Source of the DNA: an uncultured Bacteroidia bacterium
GTDB lineage: Bacteria > Bacteroidota > Bacteroidia > Bacteroidales > UBA932
Assembly (NCBI GenBank): GCA_902774145.1
Contig: CACYHC010000002.1
Span: 1-64,000 of the forward strand
Direction: 5' to 3'
DNA length: 64,000 nucleotides
The position numbers were made by a program, and so were the translations under genes. The notes beneath the pieces were generated by a model. That model did not search any database. It saw only the letters and a list, made by a program, of their open reading frames with translations, and had not been told where the DNA came from. Of the stretch, positions 8,803 to 17,569 are shown piece by piece. The first letter of the stretch is position 1. The number at the start of each line of letters is the position of its first letter.

Positions 8803-10001
8803 TACTTGAAATTGATCCTGTACTCGACGGGAGCGGCAATGCCGGTGCCCGTGGCTCCCATTTTCAGTACGCCTTCCGGAGCGGAGGGACAGGCGGCGGA
8901 TTTCTCGATGGAATAGGGCTCGATATAGGCATTGCGGCCCTTGCCTTTCCGCCCGTCGACGACGGGATAGGCGTGATAGCAGAAGAAGCGCTTCCCCTCC
9001 TTGTCCTTGAGGAAGAATGCGTGGCCGGCGCCGCGCAGGTGCGGGCTGCCCACGGAGGTGAAGACCGGGTTTTCTTCGTACTTGATCCAGGATTCGGTTT
9101 TGAGCGGATCGGCGTAATCGCCGTTTTCCCGCCGGAGCGTAAGCTGCCCCAGGCCATAGTCGGACCAGTACCCGCTGCCGCAGTAGGCCAGGAAGATTTC
9201 CCCCTCGTCGCCGTACACGGCGGTCGCGCCTTCGACGACGCGCGGATGGGTCTGGCTGGAGCCGTGGAATTCCCATTCCTGCGTAGGATAGGTAATCATC
9301 CCGCTTTCCCCCGCCAGTTGCCAGGGCGAAGAGATGCGGGAAATCATGATTTTCTGGTAGAACTTGCCCAGGCCCTCGCCGCGGCCCACTTCCTCGATCC
9401 ACATCAGATAGACGCCGCGGTATTTCCCGCTGGGAATGCGCAGCAGGCTGGGCCCGACGCACCATTCGTTGACCATTTCCCCGTCCGGCGTCAGGAAGGG
9501 CTGCGTCTGGCTCTCCACACCCGTCAGGGGGCTGACATAAGGACCGTCCACCTTGCCGCTTTTGGATTTGAGCACGACCATATGGATGTCCTTGCTGCTG
9601 AGTTTCCCGTTGATGACGGTCTTCTTGCGCAGGGAGAAAAACATATACCAGCCCGACATCCCCGGGAATTCTTCCTCGGAGAAATAATGGATTTCCGGAG
9701 ACCAGGTGCCGTTGATGGTGGCATCGGGGCCGTAGATGTCCGTCACCGTGGGGTCGTAGGCGGAGTTGTAGACGATGTTGTCCTGGGTGGGGTGCTCATC
9801 CGTCGTCAGCCGGGCAAGGGATCTGTCCTTGACGATGGCGATTTTGGAAGAGCCGGTCATCGTGATGTAAAACCAGCCGTCTTCATAGAGCAGGCAGGGG
9901 TCTGCGCAACTGGTGCGCACCAGGGTGGTATTCAGGGGCCGGCCGGCGGTGAGGGCCAGGCACGCAAGGCCCGCCGTAAGCAAGAATGCAAACTTTTTCA
10001 T
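8799..10001 (-). CDS. Glycoside hydrolase family 43-like protein, secreted
   Basis: A 400-residue protein with a signal peptide (hydrophobic to about residue 19) and the five-bladed propeller pattern of GH43. CADPCLLYEDGWFYI contains the likely catalytic base Asp34; WSPEI near residue 102 and VVEGATAVY with Glu256 as likely acid match family hallmarks. GH43 enzymes mostly cleave arabinofuranosides, xylosides or galactans; the substrate cannot be assigned. It lies 6 nt after the CBM9-like lipoprotein gene and both are probably read from the promoter at 10713. Its stop overlaps the EnvC-like gene by 4 nt. Confidence 0.85.
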   Translation of the reverse strand: MKKFAFLLTAGLACLALTAGRPLNTTLVRTSCADPCLLYEDGWFYITMTGSSKIAIVKDRSLARLTTDEHPTQDNIVYNSAYDPTVTDIYGPDATINGTWSPEIHYFSEEEFPGMSGWYMFFSLRKKTVINGKLSSKDIHMVVLKSKSGKVDGPYVSPLTGVESQTQPFLTPDGEMVNEWCVGPSLLRIPSGKYRGVYLMWIEEVGRGEGLGKFYQKIMISRISSPWQLAGESGMITYPTQEWEFHGSSQTHPRVVEGATAVYGDEGEIFLAYCGSGYWSDYGLGQLTLRRENGDYADPLKTESWIKYEENPVFTSVGSPHLRGAGHAFFLKDKEGKRFFCYHAYPVVDGRKGKGRNAYIEPYSIEKSAACPSAPEGVLKMGATGTGIAAPVEYRINFKY

Positions 10002-10007
10002 GGGAAC

Positions 10008-10688
10008 TTATTTGGCGAATCGTACGGGACGGAAGAACTCCGTCTTCTGGAAAGTGACCTTTTCGGAACGGATCGGCGCCCAGCTCAGGTACATCTGCTT
10101 CTCCATGCCCTGCGCGCACTTGTAGAGGTTCATATGGCACTTGAAGTTGCTCCAGGACTTCACGTTGTCGTGCCAGAGCGCCGACGGGGGAATGGATACT
10201 TTCAGGGTCCAGGGGCCGCCCACGGCGATGGTGCCGAAGGGTTCGCTGCCCAGCGACGCTTCCTCCGTAACGCTGAAATTCACGTCCAGGGGCGCCTGCT
10301 CGGCATCGTCCCGGCAGGTACGCCGCGCCAGGTTGAGGTGCCCGGCGGCGTTCCACTCGAAACTGTAGTACCAGGGATTGTGCTCCGGGTCCGGATGGAT
10401 GTAGCATTCCAGGCAGGAGTCCTTGTGGACATACCCGCCGGGAACGTTCTGTTCCGCCTTGGTGAGTTCCTCCTCCACCTGGAATTCTATGTAGAAATGG
10501 TCCCCGTCGTGCCACATCCGGAAACGGACGTCGGGCTTGTAGGGATAGAGGTCCGGCCAGTTGACGCAGCCGATTTCCATCCATTCGGAAGGCGTGTCCC
10601 TGGGGACGATAAGGTCGGCCTTTTCGGCGCAACCGAATAAGAACAGGGGTGCGGCGAGCAGGGAAAACAGCAGGTTTTTCAGTTTCAT
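10008..10688 (-). CDS. Carbohydrate-binding family 9-like lipoprotein
   Basis: A 226-residue lipoprotein. The signal ends LFLFGCAEK, with Cys20 as the acylation site. The rest matches the CBM9-like (DOMON-type) beta-sandwich common in Bacteroidetes: FRMWHDGDHFYIEFQVEE, a CLECYIHPDPEHNPWYYSFE stretch and WTLKVSIPPSALW. Such proteins bind sugars and occur beside glycosidases. It is the first gene of a two-gene unit with GH43, so it probably acts with that enzyme at the outer membrane. Ligand unknown. Confidence 0.85.
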   Translation of the reverse strand: MKLKNLLFSLLAAPLFLFGCAEKADLIVPRDTPSEWMEIGCVNWPDLYPYKPDVRFRMWHDGDHFYIEFQVEEELTKAEQNVPGGYVHKDSCLECYIHPDPEHNPWYYSFEWNAAGHLNLARRTCRDDAEQAPLDVNFSVTEEASLGSEPFGTIAVGGPWTLKVSIPPSALWHDNVKSWSNFKCHMNLYKCAQGMEKQMYLSWAPIRSEKVTFQKTEFFRPVRFAK

Positions 10689-10712
10689 TGTGTTATTTTT
10701 TGTCTGGTCTCA

Positions 10713-10720
10713 CAAAGATA
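10713..10720 (-). promoter_or_regulatory. -7 box for the CBM9-like/GH43 unit
   Basis: The minus strand reads TATCTTTG, 24 nt before ATG 10688. It lies 2 bp from the divergent -7 box of the alpha-toroid gene, so the two promoters interlock. Confidence 0.6.
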
Positions 10721-10722
10721 GG

Positions 10723-10730
10723 TATATTTG
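10723..10730 (+). promoter_or_regulatory. -7 box TATATTTG for the alpha-toroid glycosidase-like gene
   Basis: A TAnnTTTG match with only 4 nt (CCTT) before ATG 10735, predicting a leaderless transcript. Confidence 0.6.
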
Positions 10731-10734
10731 CCTT

Positions 10735-12795
10735 ATGAAAAAAGCCATCACCTTTCTTTTTCTGGCGTTTTCCGCCTTCGCCCCCCTTGCGGCGCAAACT
10801 GTGTATTTTGGCCCGAAAGGGCTGGTCGGCGACCCTTCTTCGGCCCTGGCCGAACTCCTGCCCTATGCGGCGCCGGACGCTGCGCTGAAGCTGGCGGACG
10901 AGACGGTCCTGTACCTCGGCGGCGGGGCCTACTCCGTCACCCGTATCCTGGTCAATAAAGGGACGGACACGCTCCGCTTCAACGATGTCCTGAAGGTGCG
11001 CGACCTCTTTGACGCGACGCATTATACCATTCCCTGCGTCAATTACAACGGCAACGACTTCGACGGCGGCGCCACCATCGCGGACGGGGTGAAGCTCGGA
11101 AAAGTGAAGGTCCCGACGGGCCTTTCCTGCGAGGGGAGTCCCTGGGTGTTTTCCTACCAGCGCACGGGCGTTCCTTCCTGCACGCTGACGGAGAATGCGT
11201 CGACGGGCCTGGCGCTCTTTGCCGCGAATGACAGCGAAGCCTCGCTCGTGAGTTCCTGCTCCCTGGAACAAGAACCGGACGGCCGCTTTGTGCACGTCAT
11301 CGTCCGTCCCGTCGTGGAGGCGCCTTACTGCTATGAATCCAAGGGGGTGTTCGGGCCCCGCACGGAGGACAGGATCACCCTGGCCCCGGGCAAGTCGTTC
11401 ATCGCCACCAGTTATGTCTGCGTCTGTCCGCCCAAGTGGGAGAATTATGCGGTCGTCCCGCTGATGGAGCACGCCCTTCGCCTGCTCGACCCGCAGTTGG
11501 ACATCTGCCTGGACGACGATACCGTCTGGTCCCTCGCCCAGACCTATATCCGCTCCCTCTTCTGTCTGTATGAAGGGCAGTGGCTGATGGCCACCAACCG
11601 CAAACAGCGCCTCTTCCACGCCCAGCACAAGGTGCTCATTTCCCGCGAGGAGATGGCGGAGCGCCAGAAATGGGAGTACTGGACTGATATCGCCACCTTC
11701 AATCCCAGTTTTGAAATCGGCTGGGCCGGGCAGAATTTCCTGAACGCCCGTATGCTGGCGGTCCAGGCCTTTGCCACCGGCGACGAGGGGCTGCTCGAGA
11801 AAGCGGAGGGCGTATTCGCCGCCTTCATCTCCTCACAGCAGAAGAACGGCCTGCTGCATACGCGCTATGACCAGAACTTCGAAAAAGACCACCTGAAAAC
11901 CATCCCCGCCGATGTCTGCAATCTGGGCTGGGGGGCAGCCGAGGCGGTGCGGATGTACAATCTCCTGAAAGAACACGGCATCGAAAAGCCGGAGTACGTG
12001 GCCTTCGCGCGCAAGGTCTGCGATTTCTTCCTGTCGAAATGGAACGACGCCGACGGCTTCGGCAAGACCTGGTGGATGAACGGAAAGCCCGCGCAGACGA
12101 GCGGGACCATCGGCGGATTCCTGATTCCCGCGCTGAATGAACTGTATCTCGTGACCGGCGAAGCGAAGTACCTCGCCGCGGCCGAAAAGGCCTCCGATTT
12201 CTATTTCACGCGCGACGTGGACCGCTTCATCTGTACGGCAGGCGCCATCGACTGCAACTGTATCGACAAGGAAACGTCCTATCCCTTCCTCCAGGGTTCG
12301 CTGCAGTTGTATGCCATTACCGGCGATAAAAAATACCTCGAACGCGCCGAGAAGGCGGCCGCCTATTTCTCCAGCTGGATGTTTTTCTTCGACCCTGTTT
12401 ACGGTCCGGAGACCGATTTCGCACAGTATGGCTGGCACGTAACCGGCGGAACTGCCGTGAGTGCGGAACACCAGTGCATCGACGCCTGGGGCGGCATTAT
12501 GCCGGCGGACCTGTATGAACTGGCGGCGCTGACCGGAAACCCGATGTGGGAGCGCATCGCCCGGCTGATGTGGGCGAACGCCGTGCAGGGCATCACCACC
12601 CGCGTGGGCGAGTTTTTCCACGGGATGCAGCGGCCCATAGGCGCGCAGAACGAGGGTTTCTTCCAGGCCCGTTTCACCAAGTACCGTCCCGTCATCGAGG
12701 CCGGCTACTGGAACGACATCTTTGTCTCCTGGCCCAATTCCTACCGCCTCTGGACCCTGGACCGCCTGCACCAGAAAGGCATCCGCCTGCGGTAG
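10735..12795 (+). CDS. Secreted six-hairpin (alpha/alpha toroid) glycosidase-like protein
   Basis: A 686-residue protein with a cleavable signal peptide (MKKAITFLFLAFSAFAPLAAQ). Residues about 25-260 look like a beta-rich N-terminal domain. From about 290 the sequence is a series of helix pairs with toroid features: LNELYLVTGEAKYLAAAEKAS, SLQLYAITGDKKYLERAEKA, and an AEHQCIDAWGG motif typical of six-hairpin glycosidases. I cannot assign a GH family with confidence. ATG 10735 is used because the signal peptide begins there and the -7 box ends 4 nt before it. It is divergent from the CBM9-like/GH43 pair and probably acts on the same glycan. A strong terminator follows. Confidence 0.75.
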   Translation: MKKAITFLFLAFSAFAPLAAQTVYFGPKGLVGDPSSALAELLPYAAPDAALKLADETVLYLGGGAYSVTRILVNKGTDTLRFNDVLKVRDLFDATHYTIPCVNYNGNDFDGGATIADGVKLGKVKVPTGLSCEGSPWVFSYQRTGVPSCTLTENASTGLALFAANDSEASLVSSCSLEQEPDGRFVHVIVRPVVEAPYCYESKGVFGPRTEDRITLAPGKSFIATSYVCVCPPKWENYAVVPLMEHALRLLDPQLDICLDDDTVWSLAQTYIRSLFCLYEGQWLMATNRKQRLFHAQHKVLISREEMAERQKWEYWTDIATFNPSFEIGWAGQNFLNARMLAVQAFATGDEGLLEKAEGVFAAFISSQQKNGLLHTRYDQNFEKDHLKTIPADVCNLGWGAAEAVRMYNLLKEHGIEKPEYVAFARKVCDFFLSKWNDADGFGKTWWMNGKPAQTSGTIGGFLIPALNELYLVTGEAKYLAAAEKASDFYFTRDVDRFICTAGAIDCNCIDKETSYPFLQGSLQLYAITGDKKYLERAEKAAAYFSSWMFFFDPVYGPETDFAQYGWHVTGGTAVSAEHQCIDAWGGIMPADLYELAALTGNPMWERIARLMWANAVQGITTRVGEFFHGMQRPIGAQNEGFFQARFTKYRPVIEAGYWNDIFVSWPNSYRLWTLDRLHQKGIRLR

Positions 12796-12800
12796 AAATG

Positions 12801-12830
12801 AAAAAAGGTGGCTTCGCGGCCACCTTTTTT
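12801..12830. terminator. Bidirectional intrinsic terminator
   Basis: A 12-bp perfect stem, AAAAAAGGTGGC paired with GCCACCTTTTTT around loop TTCGCG. It lies between the toroid gene and the convergent mdh gene and can serve both strands. Confidence 0.9.
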
Positions 12831-12850
12831 ATTCGTATGTTGAAGGGAAA

Positions 12851-13837
12851 CTACAGGTTGGGGTTCAGGGTCTTCCACTCGGAAATGGGCGGAATGATGC
12901 CGAGCCCGATGATCTCGTCGCGCATCTTGCAGACGTGCTCATAGGACTTCTGCAGGTCGGCCATCTCTTCCTTCGTGCCGGCGGGGGAGGCATAGTGGAC
13001 GCCGCGCTCGTCGATGACGCTGGGCATTCCCATCATCACGTTCTTGAAGCTGTCGCTATTGACATAGCAGCCGGAAGGCCAGGAGAAGGACGTCCCGCCC
13101 ATCGCCGCTTCAATCATCCTGACCGCGTTGTACGCCGGGCTCTGGAAGGAGCTGTGGCCGCGGAGTTTGATGATGTTGGAGCCGCCCTGGATGGTGGCTT
13201 CCTTGATGGCGGCCCAGTCTTCGTCGCTCATGGGGAGTTCGGAGAGAGGCTTGCCGTCGATGTGTGCGCCGGAAGCGAAGACCGCCATCGACTCGCCGTG
13301 TCCGCCGTAGGTGCGGGCGTCGGTCACTTTGTACTGGGGTACGCCGAAGTGCAGTGCGAGGGCTTCCTGGAGCCGGGTGCTGTCGAGTGCCGCGAGGGTG
13401 GTGAGCTTCTCGGGGGACAGGCCGGAATACAGGAGCGTCACGAGACCGGTGAGGTCGGCGGGATTGAAGATGACGGTGACGTGCTTGACGTCGGGGCAAT
13501 AGGTCTTGATGTTCTGACCCAATTCCCTGGCGATAAGGCAGTTGCCCTTGAGCAGGTCTTCACGGGTCATCCCTTCCTTGCGCGGTGCACCGCCGGAGGA
13601 AATGATGTATTTTGCCCCCTTGAAGGCTTCCGCGGCATCGGTGGTCCAAGTGATGTTGGCCTCTTCGAACGCGCAGTGGTGAATTTCCGCTACGACGCCC
13701 CGCAGTCCGGTTTCATAGACATCGTAGAGGCAGACGTTGGGGGTCAGCCTGAGCATCAGCGCAGACTGTGCCATGTTGGCGCCAATCTTTCCGGCAGCGC
13801 CGACAATCGTTAATTTTTCCTGGGTTAAATATTTCAT
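12851..13837 (-). CDS. mdh: Malate dehydrogenase (LDH/MDH family)
   Basis: Interconverts malate and oxaloacetate with NAD(H). The 328-residue protein has the Rossmann motif LTIVGAAGKIGANMA, the substrate loop GAPRKEGM with Arg86, FNPADLTG, and the catalytic His180 in YGGHGES. Length and motifs fit the Bacteroidales type. ATG 13837 is preferred over the in-frame TTG three codons earlier. It has its own -7 box at 13866 and ends at the shared terminator. In anaerobic Bacteroidales the enzyme feeds the reductive fumarate-succinate branch. Confidence 0.95.
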   Translation of the reverse strand: MKYLTQEKLTIVGAAGKIGANMAQSALMLRLTPNVCLYDVYETGLRGVVAEIHHCAFEEANITWTTDAAEAFKGAKYIISSGGAPRKEGMTREDLLKGNCLIARELGQNIKTYCPDVKHVTVIFNPADLTGLVTLLYSGLSPEKLTTLAALDSTRLQEALALHFGVPQYKVTDARTYGGHGESMAVFASGAHIDGKPLSELPMSDEDWAAIKEATIQGGSNIIKLRGHSSFQSPAYNAVRMIEAAMGGTSFSWPSGCYVNSDSFKNVMMGMPSVIDERGVHYASPAGTKEEMADLQKSYEHVCKMRDEIIGLGIIPPISEWKTLNPNL

Positions 13838-13865
13838 ATCAAACAAGGGTTTTTCAAAAACGCTG

Positions 13866-13873
13866 CAAATTTA
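13866..13873 (-). promoter_or_regulatory. -7 box for mdh
   Basis: The minus strand reads TAAATTTG, 28 nt before ATG 13837. It sits back-to-back with the plus-strand box at 13885. Confidence 0.55.
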
Positions 13874-13884
13874 CAAATTTTCAC

Positions 13885-13892
13885 TATATTTG
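13885..13892 (+). promoter_or_regulatory. -7 box for the candidate RNA / phosphopantetheinyl transferase leader
   Basis: TATATTTG matches TAnnTTTG; predicted start of transcription near 13897, leaving about 142 nt before ATG 14039. Confidence 0.6.
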
Positions 13893-13896
13893 CCAC

Positions 13897-14038
13897 GAAT
13901 TTGATAACGATATAAATGGAGCCTCCCAGTTCTGTCATAGGTACCAAAAGTACGGAGTCCGCATCGGACGTCCCGTTATCAGCTTTTATGTATTTGCACA
14001 CCAACACCCGGCAGTCACCCTGTCGGCAATAACTTTTT
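13897..14038 (+). ncRNA. Candidate structured small RNA or regulatory leader
   Basis: The stretch has its own -7 box and can fold. A closing stem pairs GATAACG (13903-13909) with CGTTATC (13974-13980), extended by T13902-A13981. Inside it GTCCG (13957-13961) pairs with CGGAC (13965-13969). A 3' hairpin pairs CCGGCAG (14008-14014) with CTGTCGG (14020-14026), and a run of five T (14034-14038) ends at the next start codon. It could be a stand-alone RNA of about 140 nt, perhaps like the promoter-plus-terminator RNAs described in Bacteroidales, or an attenuating leader of the downstream gene. The 7-nt gap between hairpin and T-run makes the terminator imperfect. Confidence 0.5.
13916..14032 (+). 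CDS. Possible 38-codon leader ORF (alternative reading of the RNA region)
   Basis: ATG 13916 opens a frame of 38 codons (MEPPSSVIGTKSTESASD and onward, ending SPCRQ) closed by TAA 14030-14032, just before ATG 14039. It has no recognisable domain or SD, and the same bases form stems that fit an RNA better than a gene. Listed because a short upstream ORF could regulate the next gene. Confidence 0.2.
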   Translation: MEPPSSVIGTKSTESASDVPLSAFMYLHTNTRQSPCRQ

Positions 14039-14674
14039 ATGGCACTGTTTCTTAAAAAAGAATCTGAAGAAGACGGCACACGAATAGGCGTGTGGCAGGT
14101 TTCCGAGACGGAAGCCGAGCTTCGCGCGATGACGAGCATCCCCTCCGACGAACTGGAGGAAATTTCCTTTATCAAGAGTGAATCGCTGCGCAAGCAGAAA
14201 CTTGCGGTCCGCGCCCTGCTGGACGCCATGTTCGAAGAGAAGGTCTACCTGAGCCACCACGACAACGGCAAGCCCTATATCGAAAACAGCGCGGTGAACA
14301 TCAGCATTACCCATACGGACAAGTACGTGGCCATCATTCTCCACGAGTCCGAGGAAGTGGGCATCGACTGCGAATCCCTGGACCGCGATTTCTCGGCGGT
14401 GGAAAAGAAGGCCCTCTCCGAAGAGGAAATCGACGACCTGGACGACGAGAAACGCAACGAGCAGCTTGCCATCTACTGGTGCGCCAAGGAAGCGGTGTAC
14501 AAAAAAATGTCCCAGTACAAGGTGGACTTTGCCGAACAGATCGAGGTGGAATCCTTCCGCGTCCGCGGCGAGGGGGAAATCGAAGCCACCTTCATTCACA
14601 AGGACGGTTACGAAGAAGAACTCGAACTCGAGTACATCACCTTCGACCGCCACGTCCTCGTCTGGGCGAAGTAA
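14039..14674 (+). CDS. 4'-phosphopantetheinyl transferase superfamily protein
   Basis: Transfers the phosphopantetheine arm from CoA to carrier proteins such as ACP. The 211-residue size and motifs point to the Sfp-like subgroup rather than the short AcpS: VGIDCESLDRDF with the metal-binding Asp110 and WCAKEAVYK with the KEA motif (Lys150, Glu151). A possible target, AcpP, is encoded at 44407. ATG 14039 directly follows the T-run of the structured leader. It converges on lepA with a 1-bp gap. Confidence 0.88.
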   Translation: MALFLKKESEEDGTRIGVWQVSETEAELRAMTSIPSDELEEISFIKSESLRKQKLAVRALLDAMFEEKVYLSHHDNGKPYIENSAVNISITHTDKYVAIILHESEEVGIDCESLDRDFSAVEKKALSEEEIDDLDDEKRNEQLAIYWCAKEAVYKKMSQYKVDFAEQIEVESFRVRGEGEIEATFIHKDGYEEELELEYITFDRHVLVWAK

Positions 14675-14675
14675 A

Positions 14676-16466
14676 TTAGCTGTCCAGCTTTAATACGGCC
14701 ATGAATGCGCTCTGGGGCACCTGCACGGTGCCGATCTGGCGCATTCTTTTTTTGCCCTCCTTCTGCTTTTCAAGGAGTTTGCGCTTGCGCGTGACGTCGC
14801 CGCCGTAGCATTTGGCGGTCACGTCCTTGCGCACCTGCTTCACCGTTTCGCGGGCGATGATTTTCGCGCCGATGGCCGCCTGCACGGGGATGTCGAACTG
14901 GTGCCTGGGAATCAGCTCCTTGAGTTTGACGCACATCCGCCGTCCGAAGTCATAGGCGTTGTCCTCGTGGATCAGGGTGGAAAGGGCGTCGGCTGGCTCG
15001 CCGTTGAGCAGAATGTCCAGCTTGACGAGTTTGGCGGGCCGGAAGCCCGTGATGTGGTAGTCGAAGGAAGCGTAGCCCTTGGAGATGGTTTTCAGCTTGT
15101 CGTAAAAGTCGAAGACAATCTCGCTCAGCGGCATATCGTAAGTGAGTTCCACGCGGTCCGCGGTGATGTAGTGCTGGCCGATGAGCGTGCCCCGGCGGTC
15201 CAGGCAGAGCTTCATGATGGGGCCGAAGAATTCCGATTTGGAGATAATCTGCGCGCGGATGTACGGCTCTTCGATATGGTCGATCAGTGTGGGGGCGGGT
15301 AGTCCGGAAGGATTGTGTACGTCCAGGCATTCGCCCTGGGTGGTATAGACTTTATAAGAGACGTTCGGGACGGTGGTAATCACGTCCATGTCGAACTCGC
15401 GGAACAGCCGTTCCTGCACGATTTCCAGGTGCAGCAGCCCCAGGAAGCCGCAGCGGAAGCCGCTCCCGAGCGCCAGCGATGATTCCGGCTCGTAGACGAA
15501 GGAGGCGTCGTTGAGCTGGAATTTTTCGAGCACCGAACGCAGTTCTTCGAACTTGTCCGCCTGCACGGGGTACATCCCCGCGAAGACCATCGGTTTTACT
15601 TCCTCGAATCCGGCGATGGCGCTCGCGCAGGGGTTCTCGCTGTGCGTAATCGTATCGCCGACCTTGACCTCGGCGGCATTCTTGATGCCGGAAATGATGT
15701 AGCCCACATCGCCGCAGCCGATTTGCGCCGTGGGCTGCAGTTTGAGCTTCAATACGCCCACTTCGTCCGCCTCGTAGTCCATTCCGGTATTGAAGAACTT
15801 GACCTTGTCCCCCTTGCGGATGCTGCCGTTCGCGATTTTGAAATAGGCGATGACGCCGCGGAAGGGGTTGAAGACGGAATCGAAGACCAGGGCCTGCAGC
15901 GGCGCATCGGGGTCCCCGGACGGCGCGGGAATTTTTTCGACGATGGCGTCGAGGATGGGCGCCACGCCCTCGCCCGTGCGCGCGGATACCTTGAATACAT
16001 CTTCGGGCGCGCAGCCGAGCAGGTCGCAGATTTCGTCCGTCACCACGTCCACCTGCGCCGATTCCATATCGATCTTGTTGAGGATGGGGATGATTTCCAG
16101 GTCGTGGTCGATGGCCATGTAGAGGTTGGAAATCGTCTGCGCCTGCACGCCCTGGGTGGCGTCCACGACCAGCAGCGCGCCCTCGCAGGAGGCGATGGAC
16201 CGCGATACCTCGTAGGAAAAGTCCACGTGGCCCGGCGTGTCGATGAGGTTCAGCCGGTAGGTTTCCCCCTTGTAGGGATACTCCATCTGGATGGCGTGGC
16301 TCTTGATGGTGATGCCTTTCTCCCGTTCAAGGTCCATATCGTCCAGCACCTGCGCTTCCATATCCCGGTCGGAGAGGGTACGCGTCAATTCCAGCAGGCG
16401 GTCCGCCAGCGTGCTCTTTCCGTGGTCGATATGGGCGATGATGCAAAAATTCCGGATGTGTTTCAT
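14676..16466 (-). CDS. lepA: Elongation factor 4 (LepA), ribosome back-translocase GTPase
   Basis: A 596-residue translational GTPase that acts on stalled or mis-translocated ribosomes and aids 30S biogenesis. G1 is [14 protein letters not shown]3 DTPGHVDF with the catalytic His kept, G4 NKID. EF-G-like domains III and V and the LepA-specific C-terminal domain ([19 protein letters not shown]) are present. MKHIRNF at 16466 is the start because the longer frame enters mutY and a -7 box lies 7 nt upstream. Its intact switch motifs contrast with those of the EF-G2 at 20949. Confidence 0.97.
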   Translation of the reverse strand: MKHIRNFCIIAHIDHGKSTLADRLLELTRTLSDRDMEAQVLDDMDLEREKGITIKSHAIQMEYPYKGETYRLNLIDTPGHVDFSYEVSRSIASCEGALLVVDATQGVQAQTISNLYMAIDHDLEIIPILNKIDMESAQVDVVTDEICDLLGCAPEDVFKVSARTGEGVAPILDAIVEKIPAPSGDPDAPLQALVFDSVFNPFRGVIAYFKIANGSIRKGDKVKFFNTGMDYEADEVGVLKLKLQPTAQIGCGDVGYIISGIKNAAEVKVGDTITHSENPCASAIAGFEEVKPMVFAGMYPVQADKFEELRSVLEKFQLNDASFVYEPESSLALGSGFRCGFLGLLHLEIVQERLFREFDMDVITTVPNVSYKVYTTQGECLDVHNPSGLPAPTLIDHIEEPYIRAQIISKSEFFGPIMKLCLDRRGTLIGQHYITADRVELTYDMPLSEIVFDFYDKLKTISKGYASFDYHITGFRPAKLVKLDILLNGEPADALSTLIHEDNAYDFGRRMCVKLKELIPRHQFDIPVQAAIGAKIIARETVKQVRKDVTAKCYGGDVTRKRKLLEKQKEGKKRMRQIGTVQVPQSAFMAVLKLDS

Positions 16467-16473
16467 GGCGCTG

Positions 16474-16481
16474 CAAAGATA
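16474..16481 (-). promoter_or_regulatory. -7 box for lepA
   Basis: The minus strand reads TATCTTTG, 7 nt before the ATG, squeezed into the 16-bp gap after mutY. Confidence 0.6.
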
Positions 16482-16482
16482 A

Positions 16483-17499
16483 TCAAAATAATTCAGCCAG
16501 CAGCAGCTCGAACAGGCGGGGTTTGCCGTAGGCGTCCAGCTCGTTTTCCTCAATCCAGCGGAACTCCCCGGGCAGCGGCGGGCGCTCTCCGCTTTCAAAG
16601 AGATAGAAATCGGCCGTCAGCAGGCGGTGGGTCAGTGCGTGCTTTACGCCGCCTTTCAGTTTCCGGAGCGTGCCGGCGGCGGTCCAAGCGGGCAGCTGCG
16701 GAGTTTCGCCTTCGCCGTGTTCGAGGAGCAGCGGCTCCCACAGTCCCTGCCAGATATCGCCGCTTCCCCGGCGACGGATGGCGGTATGGCCCCCGCAGCG
16801 CAGGTAAATCAGGGTGAAATAGCGTTCGGTCACCGCGGGGCCCGCTTTTTTTACGGGCAGGCTTTCTACCCGGCCGCTCTGCCGCGCGACGCAGCTTTCC
16901 CGGAGGGGACAGGTCGGGCAGGCGGGATTGCGCGGCGTACAGACGAGGGCGCCGAAGTCCATCATCCCCTGGTTGAAATCGCCGGGACGCTCCGGAGGCA
17001 GAAGGGATTGTGCAAGGGCCCGGAACTGCTTTGCGGCGGCGGAGGTCCCGACCGGCGTGTCGATGCCGTAGTGGCGGGACAGGACGCGATAGACATTGCC
17101 GTCCACGACCGCAGCCGGCAGTCCGAAGGCGATGGAGCCGATGGCGGCCGCGGTATAGTCGCCGATGCCCTTGAGCGCGCGGATGCCTTCGAAAGTGTCC
17201 GGGAAGGCGCCGAGGTCGGCAATCTGCCGGGCGGCGGCGTGCAGGTTGCGGGCGCGGCTGTAGTAGCCCAGCCCCTCCCAGAGGCGCAGTACCTCGTCTT
17301 CGGAGGCAGCGGCGAGCGACGCGGCGTCGGGGAAGCGCGCCATAAAGCGCTCCCAATAGGCCGTCCCCTGGGCGATGCGCGTCTGCTGGAGGATGATTTC
17401 ACTGAGCCAGACGGCATAGGGGTCCCGGGTCCTCCGCCAGGGGAGGTCCCGGCCGCAGGCGTCATACCAGCCGAGAATGATTTCAGTGAAATTTTCCAT
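16483..17499 (-). CDS. mutY: A/G-specific adenine glycosylase MutY
   Basis: Removes adenine mispaired with 8-oxoguanine. The 338-residue protein carries Glu34 ([10 protein letters not shown]), the helix-hairpin-helix [13 protein letters not shown], catalytic Asp133 in [10 protein letters not shown], and an iron-sulfur cluster motif C187-x6-C194-x2-C197-x5-C203. A C-terminal NUDIX-like domain (about 225-338) would recognise 8-oxoG. MENFTEI at 17499 is the start; upstream in-frame sequence runs into the divergent transketolase. It is followed 16 bp later by lepA, which has its own promoter. Confidence 0.96.
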   Translation of the reverse strand: MENFTEIILGWYDACGRDLPWRRTRDPYAVWLSEIILQQTRIAQGTAYWERFMARFPDAASLAAASEDEVLRLWEGLGYYSRARNLHAAARQIADLGAFPDTFEGIRALKGIGDYTAAAIGSIAFGLPAAVVDGNVYRVLSRHYGIDTPVGTSAAAKQFRALAQSLLPPERPGDFNQGMMDFGALVCTPRNPACPTCPLRESCVARQSGRVESLPVKKAGPAVTERYFTLIYLRCGGHTAIRRRGSGDIWQGLWEPLLLEHGEGETPQLPAWTAAGTLRKLKGGVKHALTHRLLTADFYLFESGERPPLPGEFRWIEENELDAYGKPRLFELLLAELF

Positions 17500-17524
17500 T
17501 GAAAAAAAGCGTTCGCAATCTGCC

Positions 17525-17532
17525 CAAAGGTA
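17525..17532 (-). promoter_or_regulatory. -7 box for mutY
   Basis: The minus strand reads TACCTTTG, 25 nt before ATG 17499. Confidence 0.55.
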
Positions 17533-17555
17533 TGGTTTTTTTGTGGAATTCTCTC

Positions 17556-17563
17556 TATTTTTG
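17556..17563 (+). promoter_or_regulatory. -7 box for the split transketolase genes
   Basis: TATTTTTG, 6 nt before ATG 17570, so the leader is minimal. Confidence 0.5.
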
Positions 17564-17569
17564 TGGAGT

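Noticed and set aside
8973..10640. A 555-codon open frame antisense to GH43 and the CBM9-like gene
   Set aside because: It spans two real genes and their junction and has no recognisable features.
13768..14055. A 95-codon ORF across the mdh/phosphopantetheinyl transferase gap
   Set aside because: It begins inside mdh on the opposite strand and crosses the promoter region; its product has no features.
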